64,000 nt of DNA, from contig NZ_SIRE01000014.1 of the NCBI RefSeq assembly GCF_004307995.1, positions 1-64,000 of the forward strand, given 5' to 3'. Position numbers and translations under genes: made by a program. The DNA comes from Paenibacillus thalictri (lineage in GTDB: Bacteria > Bacillota > Bacilli > Paenibacillales > NBRC-103111). Below are positions 9,069 through 16,720 of this stretch, piece after piece (within the stretch, counting starts at the first letter, position 1; the number at the start of each line of letters is the position of its first letter). The notes under the pieces are model-generated. The model was not told where the DNA came from and searched no databases. It worked only from the letters and a program-made list of their open reading frames with translations.

Positions 9069-11045
9069 ATGAACCTCGATGACCATATCATGTTGTGGAA
9101 TCATACTTTTATCAAATTAATGGATGTTCGTCATATGGTCATGGATCATAAGGGGGGGCTGTATTCCTACAGGCTGCCGGCCAGTGCGTTCATCTATGTT
9201 GCAAAAGGCCGGGGCATATTGCGGCTCGACGGTTCCGAATGCCAAGTCGAGAGGCATTATATCGCACATGGCGGCAAGGGGTTATATCTGGAGATTTGGC
9301 CGGATGAACATTTGGAATATTTCATCGTCATGTACAAGGCCACGTTGCCCGTGCCGCGGCGAAAGGATCTATTAAAGCTGATGGAAAGGCATGATCCGTT
9401 TCAAATGCAATACGGCTTTATACCACATACTCCTAGTCTTTTATACGATAGAATGGGAATGATGTACCAGAGTTGGCGTCAGCCCGATATGCTCGACAAA
9501 CTGCAGGTTAAAGCGATATTTTATCAATTTGTATACGAACTGATGCGACAGATGCATGAACAAACCATTTCGGTCACCAAACCGGATCCTGTGGAGCAGG
9601 CTATTCGTTATATGCATGAACGATATAAAGATCCTGTCACTCTCGAATCTTTGGCGGAAATGCTGGATTGCAGCACACGGCAGCTGCTGCGAATGTTTAA
9701 AAACCGGGTGAGCGCAAGTCCAATCGATTATTTGATTCAGTTTCGAATGGATAAAGCCAAGGAGCGCTTATTACATACGGATCTTACTTTAAAGGAAATT
9801 GCCGATAGTGTCGGTTATGCCGACAGCTATTATTTCAGTCGTATTTTTAAAAAATACACAGGTTTTGCCCCCAAGGACTTTAAGTTATGGGCGCACCATA
9901 TGGGTGTCGGTCGGAATAATCCATCCGTCTTGTCGATATATCCTATTGTTTCAAGAAAGCTCCGAAGGTATATTGATGACTATGAGAATCGTTATCAGTA
10001 TATCGGAAAAGGAGACGTTACTATGTACGGTAAAACCGCAACATCTATGGCGGCCGTATTATTTATTTGTTTGACATTGCTGCTAAGCGCATGTTCCGGC
10101 AGTTCGGCTTCAATTCATACACCTACAAAAGAAGCGGCTGCGGCAAACAGCAAGGAGATGACAGCGGCATCGCCAACCGGACTATCTGCGGGAATCGACG
10201 CTCCTCGGCTCGTCAAACACGCAATGGGGGAGCAGACGATAATCGGTACCCCGAAACGTATTGTCGTTTTGACCAATGAAGGAACCGAAGCGCTGCTTGC
10301 TGTAGGCGTCAAGCCAATCGGTGCCGTACAATCCTGGATCGGAGATCCATGGTACAACCATATAAAGGCGGAGATGAACGATGTCACGGTTCTCGGCAAT
10401 GAACTGCAGCCGAATATGGAACTCATCGCCACTTTGAAGCCGGATTTGATCATAGGCAATAAAGTGAGACAGGAAAAAATGTATGAGCAGTTAAAAAGAA
10501 TTGCGCCAACTGTGTTTTCGGAGGACCTGGGAGAAGACTGGAAGACCAATTTCAAACTGTATATGGAAGCGATCAATAAAAAAGAGGAAGGCGACAAAGC
10601 GCTGGCCGCCTTTGAACAACGTGTTGCCGACGTCAAAGCTAAGCTGGGAAGCAAAACGTCAGCCCGCATCTCGGTTGTCCGATTCTCCGCTTCGCAGGTG
10701 CGTATTTATCAGAAGCTGACCTTTTCGGGTGCTTTGTTGAGCCAGCTGGGATTCGCCCGGCCGGCCGCTCAAGATAAAGACGGCAACATCGAAGTCGTTA
10801 CCAAGGAAAGAATTCCCGATATGGACGGGGATGTGATGTTCTGTTTTGTTACGGAAACTCCGGGTAAAACCGATGCCTCCGACGTTGTCCAGCAGTGGAT
10901 GAACGATCCGCTGTTCAAGGAGTTAAACGTGTATAAGACACAAAAAATAAAGCAGGTCGACGAAGCGATATGGAATTCGGCAGGGGGATATAAAGCGGCC
11001 AATTTGCTTTTGGATGAGCTTAGCGCATATTTTGAGGTGAAGTAA
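9069..11045 (+). CDS. AraC regulator continuous with a lipoprotein-like siderophore-binding domain
   Basis: The start is the ATG at 9069 (GGAG 7 nt upstream); an earlier in-frame ATG at 9024 lies within the -10 box. The 658-residue frame begins with a cupin-like sensor (about 1-160) and an AraC double helix-turn-helix (about 175-275; LAEMLDCSTRQLLRMFK and IADSVGYADSYYFSRIFKK). A periplasmic-binding (Fe-siderophore, FeuA-like) domain follows (about 370-658; PKRIVVLTNEGTEALLAVG, LKPDLIIGNK). Regulators of the Btr type in Bacillus have the same two halves. The unusual point is the junction: MYGKTATSMAAVLFICLTLL then SAC is a classic lipoprotein signal, and its ATG (10023) has AAAAGGAG 8 nt upstream. 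The gene may therefore also yield a separate surface lipoprotein. Fur-box control points to siderophore iron uptake. Confidence 0.85.
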   Translation: MNLDDHIMLWNHTFIKLMDVRHMVMDHKGGLYSYRLPASAFIYVAKGRGILRLDGSECQVERHYIAHGGKGLYLEIWPDEHLEYFIVMYKATLPVPRRKDLLKLMERHDPFQMQYGFIPHTPSLLYDRMGMMYQSWRQPDMLDKLQVKAIFYQFVYELMRQMHEQTISVTKPDPVEQAIRYMHERYKDPVTLESLAEMLDCSTRQLLRMFKNRVSASPIDYLIQFRMDKAKERLLHTDLTLKEIADSVGYADSYYFSRIFKKYTGFAPKDFKLWAHHMGVGRNNPSVLSIYPIVSRKLRRYIDDYENRYQYIGKGDVTMYGKTATSMAAVLFICLTLLLSACSGSSASIHTPTKEAAAANSKEMTAASPTGLSAGIDAPRLVKHAMGEQTIIGTPKRIVVLTNEGTEALLAVGVKPIGAVQSWIGDPWYNHIKAEMNDVTVLGNELQPNMELIATLKPDLIIGNKVRQEKMYEQLKRIAPTVFSEDLGEDWKTNFKLYMEAINKKEEGDKALAAFEQRVADVKAKLGSKTSARISVVRFSASQVRIYQKLTFSGALLSQLGFARPAAQDKDGNIEVVTKERIPDMDGDVMFCFVTETPGKTDASDVVQQWMNDPLFKELNVYKTQKIKQVDEAIWNSAGGYKAANLLLDELSAYFEVK

Positions 11046-11054
11046 TGAACGGTG

Positions 11055-11125
11055 ATGCCTTAGTTTCGTTTCTCAAGGCATAATATCCCCTACACGAAGG
11101 CAGGTCCGTTAATGGACCTGCCTTC
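11055..11125 (+). terminator. Two hairpins after the AraC/siderophore-binding gene
   Basis: ATGCCTT/AAGGCAT (11055-11061 with 11075-11081) is followed by the perfect 12-bp stem GAAGGCAGGTCC/GGACCTGCCTTC (11096-11125, 6-nt loop). Neither has a long T run, so termination efficiency is uncertain. The position between convergent genes suits a bidirectional transcription block. Confidence 0.6.
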
Positions 11126-11209
11126 ATAGCAGGAGGCATATCACAATCTGGCTGCCTATATGGCATTGTTTAACGATGGAACAATACGCTGTTGTTAGAT
11201 GTTGGTTTC

Positions 11210-13210
11210 CTATTCCGTTTGTTTCAGAAGGAGATTCGGGTAATTAAACTCCCCGCGGTAATTCGAAGCATTGCAATGCGCGTATTTATCCGGCACAACG
11301 ACAGGATTTGCGTCAGCGGGGCGGTCCTGCGTATAAATGTACATACATTGCGGGTCCCACAGTACGATTTCGTCGCGGCCGTCTCCGGTCAAATTAAGTA
11401 CCTCCGCACACAATTCGGGATGTCCATCATCGGGGAACGTGACGACACGCCGCCCGCGTCCGTCGATCAGGCCGCCGTGCCGGACGCTGCCGTTCAGCAG
11501 CACCAAGTCGCGCCCGTCGCCGGTCCAGTTAACCGGCGTGATCAAGTTGCCGTTGCAGGTTGGTTCGAATTGATGGAGCAGCCGGCCGGAGCCGTCAAAG
11601 AAATAGACGATGCCTTGCTCGCCCCAGAAGGTAGATACGCATAGTTCCAAGCCGCCCAGATCGGGACGGTAGTTGCCTGCGCTGACGCGTTGGGCATGGC
11701 CGATCATGTGTTTATGGACCAGCTTGCCATTCATATCGGCGATCATAAATCCCTCCTCGCCGGAAGCGATGGCGATCAGCGGATCCGGGCGCTGCGGGTC
11801 CCAATGGCCGATCAATATTTCATCGGTGTGATCGGTCTCGACAGGCAGCGTCCAGAGCAGCTTGCCGTCATGATCGACTAAATGGTAGCCGATGAACATC
11901 TCCTCTTTGCCGTCCCCGTCGACATCCGCCGTATAAGGAAAATGCCCGGTAATTCCTTCATGAAACGACCAGAGCGGCTGCAGCTCGCTGTTGTATACCC
12001 AGACGCGGCTGTAACGGTCTTTGATCAAAATGTCTGTCGGCGACGTCTTGCCGGAGAAGTTCGCAATACGGATCGCGTCGACGTTGATCCGGTCGAACGC
12101 ATACTCGCGATACGGCACGCTGTACAGTGGACTGGATGTTGAGGAGGAAAGCGGCGTCGGTGTAGATTTTTTGACCTTGCCGGTGCGGCCGTCCAGAATC
12201 ATTAACTTAAAGTTGCGCGCGACGATCACTTCATCGAAACCGTCGCCGTCAATATCGCATACTTGGAACGGCAGATCGGCTGAGAGTAAGGCGTGGTCAT
12301 CGATTGTACTCGGTTCGCCAAGCTGCCACAGCACTTCGCCTTCCAGCGTAATGGCGGTTAGACAGCTGATGTGAGCGTAAGCATCCTTGTGGCCGCGCTT
12401 TTGATGTTGAGCCAGCACGATGTGCAGTTTGCTGCCGCCTGTCAGATGGCCGAAGCGGATTTGCCTTGCCGTGCCGAAGTTTTTGAAATCGATCGTCTTC
12501 CACAAGCGGGGCTGCGGATATTCGCTGCGAAGCTGTGCCAGCTCCAAGGAAGCGGCGCGTACCGCATCGATCCACTGCCTATGGTGTTCATCCTCCATGG
12601 CGACGTGAATGTCAGCGTATTGGGCGGGCATACGCGAGGACAGCCCGATTTTGCCGTGCGTGTAGGAGGTGTCTTCAATGCGCAACAGCTCGTTGCCATC
12701 TACAGAGGCAATGAGGGCGGAGCCGGAGCAGACAACCTGCAGCCTGTAAAAGCTGTCGCAATCATAAGCGAACGGCAAGGACGCCAATTCGGCGATTTCG
12801 GCTTGATCTCGTTTCAGCAGCACGAGTTTCCTATCCTCAAAACCCAGAAAGTAGTAACGCCGGCCATGCTGGTACCGAAACAGAATGCCGGTGTGCGAAC
12901 GTGTCGAGAGCGGCCGAACTGTCGCTTCCAGTGTGTAGTCCCGCCAGCTGTCTTCACCTTTGACAAGCAGCGGCCAATGCGCGGTAATCGCCGCTTGCGG
13001 GCGCGTTTGCTCCATGTATTTCACGCCGTCGTCTTCCGTAACAATCCAGGTCGGACCGGTCCAGCCGTAATAGACGACAGGGTCGTGCCAACCGCCGTGG
13101 TTGCCCTCCGACGGATAATAGTGATATTCCCCAATGGCGGAATGTTTCGGATCGTAGGGAAAAGGCCCGATGGCAAATTGACTGAAGTTATCCTGCAAAA
13201 CGGTGATCAT
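11210..13210 (-). CDS. FG-GAP/VCBS-like beta-propeller protein with N-terminal concanavalin-like domain, function unknown
   Basis: The product has 666 residues and a GGAGG site before the ATG. There is no signal peptide, so it should stay in the cytoplasm. Residues about 45-205 resemble the DUF1080/LamG-like jelly-roll sandwich seen in glycosidases (DYTLEATVRPLSTRSHTGILFRYQHGRRYYFLG, HGKIGLSSR). Residues about 230-650 contain repeated blades with calcium-loop motifs of the DxDGDGxxE type (CDIDGDGFDEVIV, ADVDGDGKEEMFIG, NWTGDGRDLVLL, NLTGDGRDEIVLW). Similar propellers occur in family 11 rhamnogalacturonan lyases and in non-catalytic carbohydrate-binding proteins, but I see no family-specific catalytic motif. 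The gene is last in the leftward series regulator, binding protein, propeller, propeller, so a role in processing an imported oligosaccharide is inferred. Confidence 0.7.
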   Translation of the reverse strand: MITVLQDNFSQFAIGPFPYDPKHSAIGEYHYYPSEGNHGGWHDPVVYYGWTGPTWIVTEDDGVKYMEQTRPQAAITAHWPLLVKGEDSWRDYTLEATVRPLSTRSHTGILFRYQHGRRYYFLGFEDRKLVLLKRDQAEIAELASLPFAYDCDSFYRLQVVCSGSALIASVDGNELLRIEDTSYTHGKIGLSSRMPAQYADIHVAMEDEHHRQWIDAVRAASLELAQLRSEYPQPRLWKTIDFKNFGTARQIRFGHLTGGSKLHIVLAQHQKRGHKDAYAHISCLTAITLEGEVLWQLGEPSTIDDHALLSADLPFQVCDIDGDGFDEVIVARNFKLMILDGRTGKVKKSTPTPLSSSTSSPLYSVPYREYAFDRINVDAIRIANFSGKTSPTDILIKDRYSRVWVYNSELQPLWSFHEGITGHFPYTADVDGDGKEEMFIGYHLVDHDGKLLWTLPVETDHTDEILIGHWDPQRPDPLIAIASGEEGFMIADMNGKLVHKHMIGHAQRVSAGNYRPDLGGLELCVSTFWGEQGIVYFFDGSGRLLHQFEPTCNGNLITPVNWTGDGRDLVLLNGSVRHGGLIDGRGRRVVTFPDDGHPELCAEVLNLTGDGRDEIVLWDPQCMYIYTQDRPADANPVVVPDKYAHCNASNYRGEFNYPNLLLKQTE

Positions 13211-13298
13211 AGGTGTTATCCTCCAAACATTGGTGATTTAAATGCGTGATAAGCTTTACGGTAGCGACGCCCCCGTAAGAAGCCCCGCCAACACCGCA

Positions 13299-13321
13299 AC
13301 GCGCGCCAGTAGGGCGCGCGT
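13299..13321 (-). other. GC-rich hairpin between the two propeller genes
   Basis: ACGCGCGCC (13299-13307) pairs with GGCGCGCGT (13313-13321) around a 5-nt loop. No T run follows in the leftward direction. It may attenuate transcription into the distal gene or stabilise the upstream mRNA end. Confidence 0.5.
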
Positions 13322-13347
13322 CGGGTAAGCGATCAGCTGCGTAATGA

Positions 13348-13550
13348 GATGTGAACCGTTACAGCCCGGCCACGCAGGGGCTCCGAGCGAACCGTTAACC
13401 AGCCGCATAGGGGATGTGAATTCAACAGCCCGGCACGCACAGGCTATGAGCAAATAACAGACCCTTCAGCATGGACGATCCGTTCTATGCGGCGGGTATG
13501 GTTATCGGTTATTTGACGGCCTCGCTACAGCCGTTACAATCCGGCCACGA
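13348..13550 (-). repeat. Three degenerate copies of the 3' end of the upstream propeller gene
   Basis: The block around CCGTTACAATCCGGCCACG (about 13532-13550), which encodes the last codons and stop of the leftward propeller gene, recurs in altered form. The copies are CCGTTACAGCCCGGCCACG at about 13357-13375 and a shorter version, ACAGCCCGGCACGCA, in 13413-13445. The latter two share the lead-in GATGTGAA. This looks like local tandem duplication followed by decay. The 323-bp gap shows no gene. Confidence 0.45.
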
Positions 13551-14919
13551 TGTACAAGTTATAGCCGATCGCGTACAGCCGTTGGCACGCTTTATAATAC
13601 GGGTGGCTGTAGCGGGCTTGCGCCTCCGGCGAGTCGACGGCATTTTTGTCGGCCCACATCATTACCGTGCCGTCGAGGCGGAAGGAGAGGATTTGCTCGC
13701 CCGGCAGGTCGAGAAACTTCGAAGCCATGGCCACCGTACCGCCGACGTTGCCGAAGCTGACTCCATGCCGGTCGAACACCTCGCCGTCGCCAGCCGGCAT
13801 TCCCCTCACGAGCTCGTGGTAGCCGTCGCCGTTCAGGTCGACCGGGATCGTCCGGTATACGCTGAACGGCAGCGTATACGGGGTTCCCGTTGCCGCGTCA
13901 TAGACAAATTCGTCCATGTTTTGATGGAAGCGGCCGTCGGGGCCGCAAGTCTTGGCGCCGATGCGAATGGCCATCATCACATGACTGCGGTCGTCCTGCA
14001 GCCGCGCCGCCCAGCCGATATCCATATGCCCGTGGTCGACGTCGCCCCATAGACGTTCGCCCTGGTCGTCGAACATCACGACCCGCGGCGTGGCGTCAGG
14101 ATCCGATTCGCGGACCGTGAATACCGACCATTTGCCGGTCCGGTTGTCGAGCACCGGCTGAATGACGTCCGAGTGTCCGCGGTACACGTCGCGGTCTGCG
14201 CAAAACAGCTCTTTGCCTGTATCCAGGGAGATGCAGCGTTCACCCCACAGCAGCTCATCGACACCGTCGCCGTTCAAATCGATGACCGGCGTAATATGAC
14301 TGCCCCGCGCGCCGGGATCGTCTTTGCCGATGTAATGCTCCCAGCGGAGCGTCATATCCGGCTTCCAGCCTTGAAGCCGCAAGTTCTGATACGTCCCTTG
14401 CGCGGTCACAAGCACCGGTTCGCCATGGGCGTAACCGCCGACGATAAAATGACGGAACGAGCAGCTGAGCGGCTCCGCTTTACCGCCATCGTTAGGCCAC
14501 TCCCATTGGCCGGTCGTTAGTCCCGTTTGCGCGTCAAGCCGCTCCAGCCGATAAAACGGCAAAGCAAACGGATGCTGTTCATTGAGGTTGTTGACGTACC
14601 AGATTTCGTCAACGCCGTCTCCATCGAGATCAAAAGCATACACCGGGCAAAACCAGATGCCGGGTACGACCGTTTTGCCAAGCTCGCGTTTCCAGAGGAT
14701 TTCTCCGGAGGCGTTAAATAAAGCCATTTTCAGCGTATCGGTTGGATAAAAAAACATGTTCACCGACGGGTCGACATCAAAATCGGCGGCGTACACGGCA
14801 AGAAACGTAGGTTCTGATCTTCCGGCACGAACGGGAATCGCTCTGAGCTGCCCAAGCTGCTGTTCGAGCGAAAACTCTAACACCTTCTCCAATTGAATTG
14901 ATTGAACCGAATTTGTCAT
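13534..14919 (-). CDS. Cytoplasmic FG-GAP-like beta-propeller protein, function unknown
   Basis: The product has 461 residues, with AGAGGAG before the ATG. No signal peptide or membrane segment is seen. Several blades carry acidic metal-loop motifs: YAADFDVD, FDLDGDGVDEIWYV, DLNGDGVDELLWG, DLNGDGYHELVRG. A histidine-rich stretch (DVDHGHMDIGWAARL, about residue 330) could line an active site. The gene begins 92 bp downstream of the solute-binding protein gene and precedes the second propeller gene. The layout recalls Bacillus rhamnogalacturonan clusters, in which an Lpl-type transporter and YesS-like regulator accompany cytoplasmic lyases or hydrolases. I cannot assign an activity. Confidence 0.65.
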   Translation of the reverse strand: MTNSVQSIQLEKVLEFSLEQQLGQLRAIPVRAGRSEPTFLAVYAADFDVDPSVNMFFYPTDTLKMALFNASGEILWKRELGKTVVPGIWFCPVYAFDLDGDGVDEIWYVNNLNEQHPFALPFYRLERLDAQTGLTTGQWEWPNDGGKAEPLSCSFRHFIVGGYAHGEPVLVTAQGTYQNLRLQGWKPDMTLRWEHYIGKDDPGARGSHITPVIDLNGDGVDELLWGERCISLDTGKELFCADRDVYRGHSDVIQPVLDNRTGKWSVFTVRESDPDATPRVVMFDDQGERLWGDVDHGHMDIGWAARLQDDRSHVMMAIRIGAKTCGPDGRFHQNMDEFVYDAATGTPYTLPFSVYRTIPVDLNGDGYHELVRGMPAGDGEVFDRHGVSFGNVGGTVAMASKFLDLPGEQILSFRLDGTVMMWADKNAVDSPEAQARYSHPYYKACQRLYAIGYNLYIVAGL

Positions 14920-15011
14920 AAAAACAGCTCCTCTTGTACATGAAAGTTATAAAGCGGAGGCCGCCGCAATCCGCATTCAGACGGGACTACATAGCCTCGG
15001 AACGTTGTGAC

Positions 15012-16547
15012 TCACTTCACGATATTTTTGCCTTCCGTGTTATACCAGTTGCTCCAGAACTGGATGGCCTTCTCTCCGCCTGCGGACATAAAGCGGCTTA
15101 CGTAGTCGTCCCACGTTTTATCCACGTCGGCGTTGCCGAGAATTGCTTTGGTTGTATATTCGCTTGTAATTTTGCTCAGATTGAATCCGGCCAGCTCGGG
15201 ATAATACGGCAGCGCCGCGCGCAGCATGTCGGGTTTGCCGATTTTCACGGCCAGATCGAGATTGTCGACGGCTTCCTTCGGATAGACGACGCCGATATAT
15301 TTTTTGACATCGTCGGTGAGCTGCCCCGTTCTGACAAGGGAGAACGACCAGTGGATCGGCGCCAGCTGCTGAGCCAGCTCGATTTTGCCGCCCGTCTCCT
15401 TGTAATTGAAATCCGGTACGCCGAGGAACGAATATTTCATGCCCTCAGGAGATACAGCCCAGTCCATAAACTTCATCAGCTGATCGATGTTTTTGGTTGT
15501 TTTCGGGATCGCGATATAATGCCGGTTCAGGCTCGGGTACGAGAAATAAGAAGGTTTGCCGTCCTGCTGCACCGGAAGCTGCAAGGCAATGTATTGGCTC
15601 ATCACTTCTTTGGGAATTTCCAGCCCCGACGGGTAATGCCAGAAGCCGGAGATGACGCCGTATTTGAGCGATTTGAACTTTTGCTGAAAAATCGGTGTGG
15701 TGACGGTAGGAAACTCGGGATCGAGAATTTTTTCGTTCACCAGCTTGTTCATAAATTTCAAAAAGGTTTTGTACTCCGGGGTGATTTCCGGCGGAGTCAC
15801 TTTGCCGTCACGGATCGAATAAGCCTCCGCATTAAACGCCGCTTTAAAAATACGCGCACCGTTATCGACATTGTTGGAAGTCAGCAGGCCAAACGTGTCA
15901 TTTTTGCCGTTGCCGTCAGGATCGTCCAAGGTGAACGCTTTCATCACATTGTAAAAATCGTCGATTGTTTTCGGAATGGGCAGCTTCAGCTTGTCGAGCC
16001 ATACCTTGTTGATGTACACCACTTGGCTGAGACCGTCCGGGCGGCTGTACGGGAAGGCAAACACTTTGCCTTTTTCCGTTACCGGCAGCCATGAGTCGGC
16101 AGGCATCACCTTTTTGATGTTAGGGTACTTGGCCGTGTCGTTAATGTAAGGGGTGAGATCGGCCAGCAGATCGTCCTTTGCATATTTCATGATCAGGTCG
16201 CGGTCGCCTACGGCAAAAGCATCAGGATAGCTGCCCGACGCCATCAGCACGTTCAGCTTGTCGGTGTATCCTGCCGTACCGGGGGAATCCAGCACAACTT
16301 CCACCCCGGTTTTCTCCTTCAAATAGCGGATGTACTCATTGTCCGTGAGCGACATTCCCTTCGGGTCCACATTGTAATCGAACATAACCTTGAATTTGAA
16401 CGGACCGGCGTTTTTGGCCGGACTGTCCGCGGCCGCGCCGGTTCCGCCGGCTTGCGGTTTTTCGCCGCCGCTGCAGCCGGCTATAACGGTGACCGCACCA
16501 ACCGCAACAACAGCGAATGTCTTCAGCTTGCGAGAGCCCCTTTTCAT
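15012..16547 (-). CDS. Carbohydrate ABC transporter solute-binding lipoprotein (LplA/YtcQ type)
   Basis: The start is the ATG at 16547, preceded by AGGAGGAA; an upstream in-frame start lacks a site. The 511-residue product opens with MKRGSRKLKTFAVVAVGAV and the lipobox VIAGC, giving a membrane-anchored extracellular lipoprotein. The rest is a cluster B sugar-binding fold of the large (about 500-residue) Lpl class, with LADLTPYINDTAKYPN and FAFPYSRPDGLSQVVYINKVWLDKL. This class delivers oligosaccharides to LplB/LplC-type permeases, whose genes lie divergently at 19086-20940. It lies between the regulator gene (174 bp upstream) and the propeller gene. The substrate is unknown. Confidence 0.9.
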   Translation of the reverse strand: MKRGSRKLKTFAVVAVGAVTVIAGCSGGEKPQAGGTGAAADSPAKNAGPFKFKVMFDYNVDPKGMSLTDNEYIRYLKEKTGVEVVLDSPGTAGYTDKLNVLMASGSYPDAFAVGDRDLIMKYAKDDLLADLTPYINDTAKYPNIKKVMPADSWLPVTEKGKVFAFPYSRPDGLSQVVYINKVWLDKLKLPIPKTIDDFYNVMKAFTLDDPDGNGKNDTFGLLTSNNVDNGARIFKAAFNAEAYSIRDGKVTPPEITPEYKTFLKFMNKLVNEKILDPEFPTVTTPIFQQKFKSLKYGVISGFWHYPSGLEIPKEVMSQYIALQLPVQQDGKPSYFSYPSLNRHYIAIPKTTKNIDQLMKFMDWAVSPEGMKYSFLGVPDFNYKETGGKIELAQQLAPIHWSFSLVRTGQLTDDVKKYIGVVYPKEAVDNLDLAVKIGKPDMLRAALPYYPELAGFNLSKITSEYTTKAILGNADVDKTWDDYVSRFMSAGGEKAIQFWSNWYNTEGKNIVK

Positions 16548-16720
16548 GCGATGTTCCTCCTCTTGGGAAAAATGGCTTGATCCGAACGCCGAACGTAAAC
16601 TTTCACACAATCAAGCGAACGGTTAGGTCCATTGTGGCTTCGGGAACCCCATCTGACAATTTATAAAATTTCTGTTTGTGTAAATTCTTTTCGAAAATGG
16701 CATGTTCATTTTTTTGTACA

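Noticed and set aside
12371..13249. 292-codon frame opposite the propeller gene
   Set aside because: The sense strand shows repeated DGDG blade motifs; the antisense frame has none.
11210..14919. Family 11 rhamnogalacturonan lyases
   Set aside because: The propeller fold and context fit loosely, but I cannot find family-specific conserved segments, so no enzyme name is given.
14934..16094. 386-codon frame opposite the solute-binding lipoprotein
   Set aside because: It is antisense to a clear family member, with no ribosome binding site or recognisable domain.
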